A stretch of 64,000 nucleotides of DNA from Hyphomicrobiales bacterium (GCA_900466005.1 UEGQ01000010.1:62001-126000); one strand, 5' to 3'. Positions 27,242 through 37,077 are shown, counted from the stretch's first letter. The notes: a model not told the origin generated them from the sequence alone. Numbers and translations: made by a program.

Positions 27242-30154
27242 TCACGCCCGCTTGGTTAGCGGAAAGCGCTCCCGCAGCAGTTTCTGGACGGACTCGGCGC
27301 CGATCGGCGGGCCGAGGAGATAGCTCTGGCCGTACTGGCAGCCGAGGTCCGCGAGCGCCTTGGCGGCTTCGTCGGTTTCCACGCCTTCCGCGACCAGCGT
27401 CATCTCCATCTCGAGCGCCATGCTGACCACCGAGCGCAGCATCACCTCGCGTTTGTCGCCCTCGGCGCAGACGAGCGCCCGGTCGAGCTTGATCGTGTCG
27501 AAGGGGAAGCGCGTCAGATAGACGAGCGAGGAATAACCGGTGCCGAAATCGTCGAGCGCCAGGCTGATGCCGAGCTCCTTGAGCTTGCCGAGCACGAGGC
27601 GCGCCTGCTCCGGGTTCGCCATCATCACCGTCTCGGTGAGCTCGAGCTTGATGCGGTTCGGCTCGCACTGGGTCTTCGCGAGCATCGAGCGGACGTCGTT
27701 GTAGAGCTCGCTGCTGAGCAACTGGGCGCTCGACAGATTGACCGAGACGAAGATCGGAACGTGGCCGGTGTGCCGCTCCCATTCGACCAGATCGGAGGTC
27801 GCGCGTTCCAGCGCGAACATGCCGAGCGGCTCGATGAGGTCTGAGCTTTCCGCGATCGGGATGAACTCGGACGGCGGGATGGTGCCGCGCTTCGGGTGGT
27901 CCCAGCGCATCAGCGCCTCGAAACCGGCGATCTCGCCGTCGGCAAGTGTGACGATCGGCTGGTAGACGATCGAGAGCTCCTTGCGTTCGATGGCGCGACG
28001 AAGGTCGGTTTCCAGCTGCAGCCGGTCGGTACCGGAGGTGCGGAAGGCGGGGCGGAAGGGCTCGACGCGGTTGCCGCCGGCGCGCTTGGCGCGGTACATG
28101 GCAAGTTCCGCATCGGAGAGGAGACCGGCTGCGTTCTCCTGCTGGTCCACCCACGAGACGAGGCCGACCGAGGCCGTCAGGATCACCTCGCGGTTGGCGA
28201 AGCTGATCGGCACCATGATTGCCTTGCTGACGGCGTCGGCGAAATCGGCGACCTTCGCCGGATCGCGCTCGGAGACGAGGATGAGGCCGAACTCGTCGCC
28301 GGAAATGCGCGCGAGCGTGTCCTGCGGCTTCAGAAGCCGTCGCAGCCGTCGCGTAAGCGCAATCAGGATGTTGTCGCCGGCGGCGATCCCGAGCGAGTCG
28401 TTGACCTGCTTGTAGCGGTCGATGTCGATCGCCATGACCGTCGGGCGAATGGCGTCGCCGTCGTTGGCGAGCGCCAGCACCGACTGGAGCCGGTCGAGGA
28501 AGACCTCGCGGTTCGGCAGGCCGGTCAGGTTGTCGTGCATCGCATCCTGCATCAGCCGGTCGATCGAGTTCTTCTGCTCGGTGACGTCGACGATCGTGCC
28601 GACGCAGCGGATGACCTCGCCGTTGGAACCGAGCACCGGGCGGGCGCGGATCTGCAGCCAGTGGAAATGGCCGTCCTCGGCGCGCAGGCGGAATTCGTGG
28701 TTCAATCGTCCCTTGCGGTGCTCCAGCAGTACGTCGAGCGTGGCGCGGAAGCGGTCGCGGTCGTCCGGGTGGAGGCGCGGCAGCCAGTTGCGCGCCGCCC
28801 CGTGCATCGTGCCGGGGGAGAGACCGAGCCGCACCGAGATGTCGGGGCTCGTGACGACCCGGTCGCGCGCGACGTCCCAGTCCCAGACCGTGTCGCCGGA
28901 GCCGCTGAGCGCCAGCGCCTGCCGCTCGAGGTCGGAGAACAGGCCCTGCTGGTAGGCGCCGCCGGCAAAGGCGTGCTGCATGACGGTGAAGCCGATCAGA
29001 AGCACGATCAGCACCAGCCCGCCGCCGAGTGCCGGCTGGATGATGTCGTTGTCGAGCTGGCCGGTGACGGTGAGCCAGCCGCCGAACAGCCAGACGAGGA
29101 TCAGCGCCCAGGAGGGCACCAGCAGGATCGCCCGGTCGTAGCGGTTGAATCCGAGATAGACGATGAGGACGATGCCGGCCGTCGCCGTCAGCGCGAAGGA
29201 GAGGCGGGCGATGCCGGCGGCGATCGACGGGTCGTAGATCGCCACGCCGAAGAGCAGGCCGAGGCCCAGCACCCAGGCGAAGGTCGCGTGTCCGAGATGA
29301 ACGTGCCAGCGGTTGAGGTTGAGGTAGGTGAAGAGGAAGATCACAAGGCTGGAGGCCAGCGCCACCTCCGCGCCGGCGCGCCATATTCGCTGGTCGACGG
29401 TGGTGATGCCGATCAGCTTGTCGATGAAGCCGAAGTCGACGCAGATATAGGCGAGCACCGCCCAGGCGAGTGCGGCGGCCGCCGGCAGCATCGAGGTGCC
29501 CTTCACGACGAAGAGGATCGTCAGGAACACCGCGAGAAGGCCGGCGATGCCGAGCACGATGCCGCGGTAGAGCGTGAAGGCGTTGACCGTATCCTTGTAG
29601 GCGTTCGGTTCCCAGAGGTAGATCTGCGGCAGGTTGGGCGTCGCGAGTTCGGCGACGAAGGTGATGACCGCACCGGGGTTCAGCGTGATGCGGAAGACGT
29701 CCGCCTCGTCGCTCGGCTGCCGGTCGAGGGCGAAACCTTCAGACGGCGTGATGGCGATGATGCGCTGCGAGCCGAGATCGGGCCAGAACATCTTGGAATT
29801 GGCAAGCCGGAAATGCGGCGCGACGATCACGCGCTCGAGCTGTTCTTCCGAGACGTTGGCAAGCGCGAACACCGCCCAGTCGCCCTGGTGGTTCTCCGAG
29901 CTGGCGCGGACCTCGATGCGGCGGCGGATGCCATCGGCGCCGGCGGCCGTCGAAACCTGGAACGCCTCGCCCTGGCTCGTATAGATTTCCGTGGTCGGGG
30001 TGAGGTCGAGCGCGGTGTCGTCACGCGAGATCTTCACCGGCTCCGCGGCGCGCGAGGGACCGGCGGCAAGGCTCGTCAGGCCGCACATCAGCACGGCAAG
30101 AAGCATCACCAGCCGGCGTCCGCGGGACGCATGGTCATTCCGGAGCCAGGTCAT
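27242..30154 (-). CDS. Membrane-bound PAS-GGDEF-EAL c-di-GMP signalling protein
   Basis: A 970-aa protein with an export signal (about 15-37), a periplasmic sensor region (to about 190), seven hydrophobic helices (about 200-390), a PAS domain (about 410-545), GGDEF (about 550-705) and EAL (about 715-965). The GGDEF site reads SGDEF, a variant often still active. The EAL domain keeps the key segments (FEALMRW, ELTET, DDFGTGYSS, KLDR, EGVET), so phosphodiesterase activity is likely. ATG 30154 overlaps the acetyltransferase stop by one base (TGATG), so the two are co-translated. Confidence 0.9.
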   Translation of the reverse strand: MTWLRNDHASRGRRLVMLLAVLMCGLTSLAAGPSRAAEPVKISRDDTALDLTPTTEIYTSQGEAFQVSTAAGADGIRRRIEVRASSENHQGDWAVFALANVSEEQLERVIVAPHFRLANSKMFWPDLGSQRIIAITPSEGFALDRQPSDEADVFRITLNPGAVITFVAELATPNLPQIYLWEPNAYKDTVNAFTLYRGIVLGIAGLLAVFLTILFVVKGTSMLPAAAALAWAVLAYICVDFGFIDKLIGITTVDQRIWRAGAEVALASSLVIFLFTYLNLNRWHVHLGHATFAWVLGLGLLFGVAIYDPSIAAGIARLSFALTATAGIVLIVYLGFNRYDRAILLVPSWALILVWLFGGWLTVTGQLDNDIIQPALGGGLVLIVLLIGFTVMQHAFAGGAYQQGLFSDLERQALALSGSGDTVWDWDVARDRVVTSPDISVRLGLSPGTMHGAARNWLPRLHPDDRDRFRATLDVLLEHRKGRLNHEFRLRAEDGHFHWLQIRARPVLGSNGEVIRCVGTIVDVTEQKNSIDRLMQDAMHDNLTGLPNREVFLDRLQSVLALANDGDAIRPTVMAIDIDRYKQVNDSLGIAAGDNILIALTRRLRRLLKPQDTLARISGDEFGLILVSERDPAKVADFADAVSKAIMVPISFANREVILTASVGLVSWVDQQENAAGLLSDAELAMYRAKRAGGNRVEPFRPAFRTSGTDRLQLETDLRRAIERKELSIVYQPIVTLADGEIAGFEALMRWDHPKRGTIPPSEFIPIAESSDLIEPLGMFALERATSDLVEWERHTGHVPIFVSVNLSSAQLLSSELYNDVRSMLAKTQCEPNRIKLELTETVMMANPEQARLVLGKLKELGISLALDDFGTGYSSLVYLTRFPFDTIKLDRALVCAEGDKREVMLRSVVSMALEMEMTLVAEGVETDEAAKALADLGCQYGQSYLLGPPIGAESVQKLLRERFPLTKRA

Positions 30155-30765
30155 CAACGCTCTTTGTCCCTGTTCCCGCCGGCGCTCTCGGCCAGTCTGG
30201 AATACAGGGCGTGATCGCGCCACTGACCGTTTATTTTCAGATACTCGCGCAAAAGGCCTTCCCGCTGAAATCCGGTCCGTTCGAGCAGCCGGATGCTTTT
30301 TTGATTGTCTGGAATACAGGCTGCTTCAATTCGGTGCAACTCGAGGACCCTGAATATGTATGGAATAGCCAGTTGAAGTGCGGCAAACATATGGCCGCGC
30401 CCTGCATGTCTTTCGCCCATCCAGTATCCGATCATGCAGCTTTGCGCCGCACCGCGCCGGATGAGCCCGATCGTCAGGCCGCCGAGCAGCGTGTCGTCGG
30501 AACGCGAAAAAAGGAAGAGCGGCACGGCGAGGCCGGCATAGTATTCCTGCTCGTTGCGCAGCACGCGGGCGCGGAAGGACCGTTCGGTGAGATCGTCGGG
30601 GCGCCAGCTCGGCTCCCACGGCTGCAGGAAGCTGCGGCTTTCCGACCGCAGGACGTGCCATTGCTCGAAATCGCTGTAACGGGCCAGCCGCAGGCGATGG
30701 AACTCGCTTACAAGATCAGGCTTGTCCGGCTGCCGTGACAGAAACCGAAACACCGATCGTCCCAT
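30154..30765 (-). CDS. GNAT-family N-acetyltransferase (RimJ/RimL-like)
   Basis: A 203-aa protein with the RimJ/RimL pattern: LRPW-like start (HRLRLARYSDF), the acetyl-CoA loop GERHAGRGHM in the position of the Q/RxxGxG motif, and the late NQKSIRLLERTGFQREGLLREYLKI block split over the family C terminus. It may acetylate a ribosomal or other protein N terminus. It precedes and is translationally coupled to the GGDEF/EAL gene. Confidence 0.88.
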   Translation of the reverse strand: MGRSVFRFLSRQPDKPDLVSEFHRLRLARYSDFEQWHVLRSESRSFLQPWEPSWRPDDLTERSFRARVLRNEQEYYAGLAVPLFLFSRSDDTLLGGLTIGLIRRGAAQSCMIGYWMGERHAGRGHMFAALQLAIPYIFRVLELHRIEAACIPDNQKSIRLLERTGFQREGLLREYLKINGQWRDHALYSRLAESAGGNRDKER

Positions 30766-30831
30766 CGATCACCCCCGGATCGGCGGCAGGTCACTCCGCC
30801 GCATGTGTCGTCGTCGGCGGTTGCTCCCGCC

Positions 30832-32130
30832 TTATATGGCGGCCTTGCGGGCCGATTGATTGCCGAGCGACAGGGCACCGGCGATCTCGTCCATCGGCGC
30901 GAGCTGTTCCAGCGGGCCGATCGCGGAGAGGGTCGGCACCGTATCGAAGAACAGCCGGCCGGCGAGATCGGTGAGACGCTCGGTGGTGATGCCTTCGAGG
31001 CGCTCCATCATCTCCTGGTTGGAGATCGGACGGCCGTAGAGCATCATCTGGCGGGCGATCTGGCCGGCGCGCGCCGCCGGACTTTCCTGCCCCATCAAGA
31101 GCTGTGCGCGGATCTGTGCACGCGAGCGGTCGATTTCCTGCTGGTCGATCGACTGCGAGGCCTTGCGCAGTTCTTCGATGATGACGGGCACGAGTTCCGG
31201 CAGGTTCTCGCCGCCGGTCGCCGCATGGATGCCGAAGATGCCGGTGTCGGAAAAGCCCCAGTGGAAGGCATAGACCGAATAGCAGAGACCGCGGAATTCG
31301 CGCACCTCCTGGAAGAGGCGCGAGGACATGCCGCCACCGAGGATGTTGGCGAGCACCTGCGAGCAGTAGAAGTCGCGGACATGGTAGGCGCGGCCCTCGA
31401 AGCCGATCAGCACCTGCGCATCCATGAGGTCGCGGGTCTCGCGCGCCTCGCCGCCGGTATAGCGGGCGGGTTCCATGACGGGTGTGGCCGAAGCCTTGGT
31501 CGGCAGGGAGGCGTAGCGCTCCTCGACCTGCCGGACGAAGGCGTCGTGGTCGACGGCGCCCGCCGCGACCACGAACATGCGGTCGGTGGTGTAGTTGCGG
31601 GCGAGATAGCCGCGGATCTCGTCGCTGGTGAAGGCCTTGACCGTGTCCGGCGTGCCGAGGATCGGCCGCCCGAGCGTCTGGTCGCGGAAGGCGATCTCGG
31701 AGAAGCGGTCGAAGACGACGTCGTCCGGCGTATCGTTGGCGGCGCCGATCTCCTGCAGGATCACATGCTTCTCGCGAGCGAGTTCGTCCTCGTCGAAGAC
31801 GGAGTCGGTCAGGATGTCGGAAAGGATGTCGACAGCGAGCGGGACATGGTCCTTGAGGACGCGGGCATAGTAGGCGGTGGTTTCGGTCGAGGTCGCGGCG
31901 TTGAGCTCGCCGCCGACATTCTCGATCTGCTCGGCGATATCGCGGGCGCTGCGGCTCCTCGTGCCCTTGAACGCCATGTGTTCGAGCAGGTGGGCGATGC
32001 CGTGCTCGTCCGGTGTTTCATTGCGGGCGCCGGATTTGATCCAGGTGCCGAGCGCCACACTTTCAAGGTGCGGCATCCTCTCTGTCACGACGGTCAGCCC
32101 GGAGGGCAGCCGGGTACACTCAACCTTCAT
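30832..32130 (-). CDS. M16-family zinc peptidase (processing-peptidase-like)
   Basis: A 432-aa pitrilysin-type protease with the inverted zinc motif HLLEH at residues 47-51 and a second conserved Glu about 75 residues later (LAREKHVILQE). The length and the GARNETPDEHGIAHLLEHMAF context match the bacterial relatives of the mitochondrial processing peptidase beta subunit. It lies 26 bases downstream of thrC, the usual rhizobial order. Confidence 0.95.
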   Translation of the reverse strand: MKVECTRLPSGLTVVTERMPHLESVALGTWIKSGARNETPDEHGIAHLLEHMAFKGTRSRSARDIAEQIENVGGELNAATSTETTAYYARVLKDHVPLAVDILSDILTDSVFDEDELAREKHVILQEIGAANDTPDDVVFDRFSEIAFRDQTLGRPILGTPDTVKAFTSDEIRGYLARNYTTDRMFVVAAGAVDHDAFVRQVEERYASLPTKASATPVMEPARYTGGEARETRDLMDAQVLIGFEGRAYHVRDFYCSQVLANILGGGMSSRLFQEVREFRGLCYSVYAFHWGFSDTGIFGIHAATGGENLPELVPVIIEELRKASQSIDQQEIDRSRAQIRAQLLMGQESPAARAGQIARQMMLYGRPISNQEMMERLEGITTERLTDLAGRLFFDTVPTLSAIGPLEQLAPMDEIAGALSLGNQSARKAAI

Positions 32131-32156
32131 ATCCGTCTTTCTACGCCTCGTTACGT

Positions 32157-33557
32157 TTACGCGCGGGCATGCTGGCCGATGAAAGTTTCAACGGCTTTAA
32201 GCTCTGCATCGAGAATGTCGAAACGCTCCTCCCGGTCCATCAGGTCAGCAAGCCACGTCGGAAGCGCCGGGTCAATACCGCTTGCGGATTTTACCGCAGC
32301 CGGGAATTTTGCCGGGTGTGCGGTGGCGAGCGTCACCATCGGGCTCGCCGACCGCTCGAACTTGGCAGCAGCGAAAACGCCGACTGCGGTGTGCGGATCG
32401 AGCAGGTAGCCGGTCTCGGCGAGTGTCGTACGGATCGTCTTCGCCACCTGCTTTTCGCTGGCGCGGGCGGCGCGGAAGTCCTTGCGGATCGCCTTCAGCG
32501 CCCGCTCCTTGATCTCGAAGGCGCCGGATTGCCGCAGGCTCTCCATCGAGGCGCGCACGGCATCGTCGTCGCGGTCGTAGGCCTCGAAAAGCAGCCGCTC
32601 GAAGTTCGAGGATATCTGGATGTCCATCGACGGCGAGGAGGTCGCCGAAACGCCGCGCATCTCGTAGCGGCCGCTCTTAAGCGTGCGGGCGAGGATGTCG
32701 TTTTCGTTGGTGGCGATCACCAGCCGGTCGATCGGCAGGCCCATCTTTTTGGCGACATAGCCGGCGAAGACATCGCCGAAATTGCCGGTCGGCACGGTGA
32801 ACGAGATCTTGCGGTCCGGGCCGCCGAGGGAGAGCGCGGCGGTGAAGTAGTAGACCACCTGCGCCATGATCCGCGCCCAGTTGATCGAGTTGACGCCGGA
32901 GATGCGCAGCCGGTCGCGGAAGGCCGTGTCGTTGAACATCGCCTTCACGAGGTTCTGGCAGTCGTCGAAATTGCCGCGGATGGCGAGCGCATGAACGTTC
33001 TCCGCCTTGCAGGTGGTCATCTGCCGCTGCTGGACGGGCGAGACCTTTTCATGCGGGAAGAGGATGAAGACGTCGGTGCGGGAACGCCCCGCGAAGGCGT
33101 CGATCGCCGCCCCGCCGGTGTCGCCCGAGGTGGCGCCGACGATGGTCGCCCGTTCGCCGCGCTCGGCCAGAACATGGTCCATCAGCCGCGCCAGAAGCTG
33201 CATCGCGACGTCCTTGAAGGCGAGCGTGGAGCCATGGAAGAGTTCGAGCACGAAGGCGTTCGGCCCGGTCTGCACGAGCGGGGTGACCGCCGGATGCCGG
33301 AAGGTCGCATAGGCCTCGTCGATCATCGTCCGGAAGACATCGGCCTTGATCTCGTCGCCGACGAAGGGTCGCAGGACCGCGAAGGCGACCTCCTGATAGC
33401 TCTTGCCCCGAAGCGCGCGGATCTCCTTCTTCGAGAGCTTCGGCCACTCGCGTGGTACGTAGAGACCGCCGTCGCGGGCAAGCCCCGCAAGAAGCGCATC
33501 GCAGAAGCCGAGGCTGGGGGCCCGCCCCCGGGTCGAGATGTATTCCAAGAGTGTCAT
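32157..33557 (-). CDS. thrC: Threonine synthase
   Basis: A PLP enzyme that turns O-phosphohomoserine into threonine, completing the pathway of which thrB in this window is the previous step. The 466-aa protein belongs to the long ThrC form: ARDGGLYVP near the start, FHGSTLAFKDVAMQ (PLP Lys) and GATSGDTGGAAI for phosphate binding, then TVPTGNFGDVFAGY. ATG 33557 (MTLLEYISTRG) is the usual family start although its ribosome site is weak. It forms an operon with the M16 gene. Confidence 0.96.
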   Translation of the reverse strand: MTLLEYISTRGRAPSLGFCDALLAGLARDGGLYVPREWPKLSKKEIRALRGKSYQEVAFAVLRPFVGDEIKADVFRTMIDEAYATFRHPAVTPLVQTGPNAFVLELFHGSTLAFKDVAMQLLARLMDHVLAERGERATIVGATSGDTGGAAIDAFAGRSRTDVFILFPHEKVSPVQQRQMTTCKAENVHALAIRGNFDDCQNLVKAMFNDTAFRDRLRISGVNSINWARIMAQVVYYFTAALSLGGPDRKISFTVPTGNFGDVFAGYVAKKMGLPIDRLVIATNENDILARTLKSGRYEMRGVSATSSPSMDIQISSNFERLLFEAYDRDDDAVRASMESLRQSGAFEIKERALKAIRKDFRAARASEKQVAKTIRTTLAETGYLLDPHTAVGVFAAAKFERSASPMVTLATAHPAKFPAAVKSASGIDPALPTWLADLMDREERFDILDAELKAVETFIGQHARA

Positions 33558-33745
33558 CCTTGCTGTCGGGAACGAAGGCACGCCTTCGAGGGCCTGAACG
33601 AAGCCGAAAATTGACGCGAAACGCCGGCTACCCGATCGATTTTTCGCTGCGCCGCTGATATAGACCATCCGCAAGGGTCGTGAAAAGGCCTCAATTGGAA
33701 TGGTTTTTGGCTGCGCGCAGCCTGAAATGGGGAAGGTTCGGAATC

Positions 33746-34297
33746 GTGTCTTTGAAAGTCTCGCGCGGGATCTTGGCCGCATCCTTGTTGACAGTGCTGG
33801 CGGGTTGCAATGCCGGCAATCCCGGTGCCGGTCTCGGCGGCGGCGCCGACAAGCCGGCCGCCACGCCTGCTGTCGCTCCCGTCGTGCAGGGTTTCTGCCC
33901 GACGATCGCGCTGCGTGACGGCACGGCCTACTACCGCACCTACGCCAAGGGCGGCAAGGACGATCCCGCGAAGGTGGTCTACCAGGCCTCGCTTGCCGAC
34001 ACGACCCGCTCCTGCAGCCGCGACGAGACGCAGCTGACGATCAACGTCGTGGTCCAGGGCCGCCTGGTCGCCGGCCCGATGGGCAAGGCGGGCACGTTGA
34101 AGATGCCGATCCGCGTGGCCGTCACTGATGGCGACAAGGTCGTCTATACCGAACTCACCCAGTTCGAGGCGAGCCTTGCCGATGCCGCACAGGCGAGCCA
34201 GTTCCTCTTCACCAAGCAGGTGACGGTACCCGGCGACGTCTCCGGACTCACCAAGGTGCAGGTCGGGTTCGACGAAGGTCCTTACAAGACCAAGTAA
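33746..34297 (+). CDS. Small lipoprotein, rhizobial family of unknown function
   Basis: A 183-aa protein with a lipoprotein signal ending LAGC (Cys about 21), then a Gly/Ala/Pro-rich tether and a compact beta-rich domain with a Cys pair (GFCPTIAL and RSCSRDE). No name can be given to the domain. GTG 33746 is preceded by GGGGAAGG and places the signal at the very start; longer readings do not. Terminated by 34318-34341. Confidence 0.75.
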   Translation: MSLKVSRGILAASLLTVLAGCNAGNPGAGLGGGADKPAATPAVAPVVQGFCPTIALRDGTAYYRTYAKGGKDDPAKVVYQASLADTTRSCSRDETQLTINVVVQGRLVAGPMGKAGTLKMPIRVAVTDGDKVVYTELTQFEASLADAAQASQFLFTKQVTVPGDVSGLTKVQVGFDEGPYKTK

Positions 34298-34317
34298 TCA
34301 CAAGATATTTCGCGGGG

Positions 34318-34341
34318 CGGCCGGTTTTTGCCGGCCGTTTT
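34318..34341 (+). terminator. Rho-independent terminator after the lipoprotein gene
   Basis: Perfect stem CGGCCGG/CCGGCCG (34318-34324 and 34331-34337) with a 6-base T-rich loop, then TTTT. Confidence 0.8.
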
Positions 34342-34399
34342 CCGTGCGGATCGTCCGCCTTTGAGGGGAGGCTGCGGTCCTTGCAAGTCGGGGGCAGGG

Positions 34400-35317
34400 G
34401 TGAAGGTCGCCATCATCAGGAATCCCGTCTCGGGTGGGCGCTCGGGGCAGGCCGGCTGGCTGCGCGTCAGGCGCGAGTTCGACCGGCATTTTCCGCTGAT
34501 CGAGGAGCATGAGACCGTCGCCGGGGGCACGTCGCTCCTGGCGCGGCGTGTCGTCGAGGCCGGTGTCGATCTCGTGATCGCGGTCGGCGGCGACGGGACG
34601 ATCAGCGAGGTCGCCGACGGCATTCTCTCGTCCTCGCGTCCCGAAACGCCGCTTGCCTTCGTTCCGGCCGGAACGGGCAGCGACTACGCCCGCAATTTCG
34701 ACCTGCCGCGGCAGCCCGCCGCCATTGCCGAAGCGATCGCCCGCGCACCCTTGCGGAAGGTCGACGCCGGCTTCCTGCGTTGCCGCGCCGAGGATGGCAC
34801 GATTGCCGGGCGTCATTTCATCAATATCGCGAGCTTCGGCGTCTCGGGCGAGGTCGTGCGCTCGGTCAACGCGGCCGAGCGCGGCGGCTGGCTGCCCGGA
34901 TCGCTGCGCTTCTTCATCCATTCCACTCGGTCGATCCTGCGCTACCGGCCGCGGCAGGTGCGGCTCGTCCTCGACGGCCGCGAAGTGCATGCCGGACCGG
35001 TGACGGCGGTCGCGGTCGCCAATGGCGGCTGGTTCGGCGGCGGCATGCATGTCGCGCCAGCCGCGGACCTCTCCGACGGGCTCTTCGAGGTCGCGGTGCT
35101 CGGCGGCGCCCCGACGTTCGAGACCCTGAAGCTGTTGCAGATGATCTATTCGGGCGCCCATGTCGGCGATCCGAAGGTCCGTTTCTACCGTGCGCATTCG
35201 GTCGAGGCCGAGCCGCTCGACGACCGGCCGGCGTTGTTGGAGGCGGACGGCGAGACGCCGGGAAGCATCGCCGCCTCCTTCGAGATGAAGCCGGCGGCGC
35301 TGACCCTCAAGATCTGA
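34400..35317 (+). CDS. Diacylglycerol/lipid kinase family protein (YegS-like)
   Basis: A 305-aa DAGK-catalytic-domain protein. It has the nucleotide-binding GGDGTISEV near residue 70 and the Gly-rich PAGTGSDYARN at about 100, as in YegS and DgkB. It probably phosphorylates a lipid at the inner membrane; the substrate is open. GTG 34400 is the family-like start (VKVAIIRNPVSGG); GGGGGCAGGG is upstream. Confidence 0.85.
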   Translation: MKVAIIRNPVSGGRSGQAGWLRVRREFDRHFPLIEEHETVAGGTSLLARRVVEAGVDLVIAVGGDGTISEVADGILSSSRPETPLAFVPAGTGSDYARNFDLPRQPAAIAEAIARAPLRKVDAGFLRCRAEDGTIAGRHFINIASFGVSGEVVRSVNAAERGGWLPGSLRFFIHSTRSILRYRPRQVRLVLDGREVHAGPVTAVAVANGGWFGGGMHVAPAADLSDGLFEVAVLGGAPTFETLKLLQMIYSGAHVGDPKVRFYRAHSVEAEPLDDRPALLEADGETPGSIAASFEMKPAALTLKI

Positions 35318-35323
35318 GGGAGA

Positions 35324-36013
35324 TCAGGCGAGGCCCGACCAGCTCTCCATCGCGGCGATGACCGCCGGCAGGTCGACCATGCGGGAGATCACCGTCTCGG
35401 CGCCGGCATCGGTCAGACGGTCGGCATGGGAGGGATAGGTGTGCGAGGCGCCGGTGAAGCCGATCACGCGGATGCCGGCGTCGCGCGCGGCGTGCACGCC
35501 GTGGACGGAATCCTCGACGACGACGGCCTTCCTCGCCGCAACGCCCATCTGCGAGAGCGCGTGCAGATAGATGTCCGGCTTCGGCTTGACGCGGTCGGCA
35601 CCGAGTTCCTTCGCCGAGAAGATGTTCGGGGCGAACTGCTCCTTGAGGCCGACCTTCGTCAGCATGCTGTCGAGACGGTGGACCGAGGAGTTGGAGCAGA
35701 TGCAGCGCGGCCCTTCGATGCGCGAGAGCGCGAAGCTGACGCCCTCGATGATCTTGACCTCGCGGGCGAGCCGCTGGTCCAGGAGCGTTTCGGATTTGTC
35801 GAGCAGGCTCGCCGAAAGGGGAATGTCGATTTCCTTCTCGACGGAGAGCAGGATGTTCTTCCAGGTCATGCCGGCGAAGCGTTCGCCCATCTCTTCCACG
35901 GAGATCGGGTAGCCCGCTTCGTTGAGAAGTTTAGATTCCACCCTCGCGGCGATGATCTCGGAATCGACGAGAACGCCGTCACAATCGAAAATGGTCAGCT
36001 CGAAACCGCTCAT
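35324..36013 (-). CDS. HAD-superfamily hydrolase, subfamily IA
   Basis: A 229-aa phosphatase-like protein with motif I FDCDGVLVDSE (Asp10, Asp12), motif II CSNSS, motif III Lys in KPKPDIYLHA and motif IV VEDSVHGV. It resembles phosphoglycolate or 6-phosphogluconate phosphatases, but the substrate cannot be fixed. Convergent with the lipid kinase gene. Confidence 0.87.
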   Translation of the reverse strand: MSGFELTIFDCDGVLVDSEIIAARVESKLLNEAGYPISVEEMGERFAGMTWKNILLSVEKEIDIPLSASLLDKSETLLDQRLAREVKIIEGVSFALSRIEGPRCICSNSSVHRLDSMLTKVGLKEQFAPNIFSAKELGADRVKPKPDIYLHALSQMGVAARKAVVVEDSVHGVHAARDAGIRVIGFTGASHTYPSHADRLTDAGAETVISRMVDLPAVIAAMESWSGLA

Positions 36014-36120
36014 GAAAGTATCGTCCTCTGCCTCGGGAAGGTCGCCTGACTACACGATCGGGCGAGGAAGAACAATCATTCCGGATGCATGGCTGCCTCC
36101 CGCCGCCGCGCTTTGCACCT

Positions 36121-36699
36121 TCATCCGCCGGCTAGCGCCAGCAGCTCCGCCTCGAAGCGCTGCGGGTAGCGCCGGAGCCCGCCTTCCTTCTCCAGCATGT
36201 CGGCGAGCCAGATGCCGTCGGCGGCGAGCCGGACGACGGCGAGCGCCGGCGTGTCGTCCGTCGCGCGGTGCCGGGAAAGCCGTGCGTCGAGCCAGGCGGT
36301 CCAGAGAGCCCGGAGCGCCGGTTCGGAAACGATCGCGACCGACAGCGCCGCCCAGAGACTTCTCGCGCCGAGCAGCCGGTCGGAGAAGCAGGCGCGGACA
36401 TAGGCGCGCGTGAAGCGGCCTTCCGGCTTCGGGTCGCTTTCCATCGAGCGGTCGATCTCGCGGTCGAGCTGGTCGAGGAGATCGGCGAAGACGGCGGCGA
36501 GCAGCGCCTGCTTGCTTTCGAAGTGATGCAGGAGCCCGCCCTTGGTGACGCCGGCGCGCTCCGCCACCGCCTGGATGGTGATCGCGGCCGCCCCGCTCTC
36601 TGCGGCGATCTGCGCGGCGCAATCGAGCAGCGCCCGGCGCACCTGTTCCGGCTGCTTCGGACGGTGATAGGCGGAGAGGGCGGCTGGAGGCGCGCTCAA
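36121..36699 (-). CDS. TetR-family repressor, probably of the SMR pump
   Basis: A 192-aa regulator with an N-terminal helix-turn-helix (ITIQAVAERAGVTKGGLLHHFESKQALL at about 38-65, quoted in part) and a ligand-binding C-terminal half. TTG 36699 overlaps the stop of the SMR gene by four bases and has GGTGAG upstream, so it is translationally coupled to the pump. It probably represses its own operon through the palindrome at 37082-37091. Confidence 0.85.
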   Translation of the reverse strand: MSAPPAALSAYHRPKQPEQVRRALLDCAAQIAAESGAAAITIQAVAERAGVTKGGLLHHFESKQALLAAVFADLLDQLDREIDRSMESDPKPEGRFTRAYVRACFSDRLLGARSLWAALSVAIVSEPALRALWTAWLDARLSRHRATDDTPALAVVRLAADGIWLADMLEKEGGLRRYPQRFEAELLALAGG

Positions 36700-37040
36700 T
36701 GGCTCACCGACCCGGACAACGTGTTCATGACGATGACGCCGGCGACGATCAACGCGATCCCGGAAAGGGCGGCGAGGTCGAGCGTCTGCTTGAAGACGAA
36801 GACGCTGATCAGCGCCGTCAGCACGATGCCGAGCCCGCCCCACATCGCATAGGCGATGCCGAGCGGCATACCCTTGAGCGCGTGCGTCAGCAGGTAGAAG
36901 GAGGCGGCATAGAACATCACCATGCCCGCGGTCGGCAGCAGGCGGGTGAACTGCTCGGACTTCTGCAGGAGCGTCGTGCCGATCACCTCGAGCACGATGG
37001 CGCCGCCGAGTGCACCGTAGGCGGTAAAGACGGGGTTCAT
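36696..37040 (-). CDS. SMR-family multidrug efflux protein (EmrE/QacE-like)
   Basis: A 114-aa, four-helix small multidrug resistance protein. The membrane-embedded essential Glu is in AIVLEVIGTTLLQKSE (TM1), and AYAMWGGLGIVLTAL is the conserved GG-containing TM3. As a dimer it exchanges protons for cationic compounds. ATG 37040 (MNPVFTAYGA) is the family start. First gene of the smr-tetR operon. Confidence 0.93.
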   Translation of the reverse strand: MNPVFTAYGALGGAIVLEVIGTTLLQKSEQFTRLLPTAGMVMFYAASFYLLTHALKGMPLGIAYAMWGGLGIVLTALISVFVFKQTLDLAALSGIALIVAGVIVMNTLSGSVSH

Positions 37041-37077
37041 CGCAAAATACTCTCGCACGCGTTCATCATGGCCGTAA

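Noticed and set aside
33709-33722. A 14-bp palindrome GGCTGCGCGCAGCC upstream of the lipoprotein gene
   Set aside because: It is pure GC-type sequence with no relation to a promoter that I can place, so I do not call it an operator.
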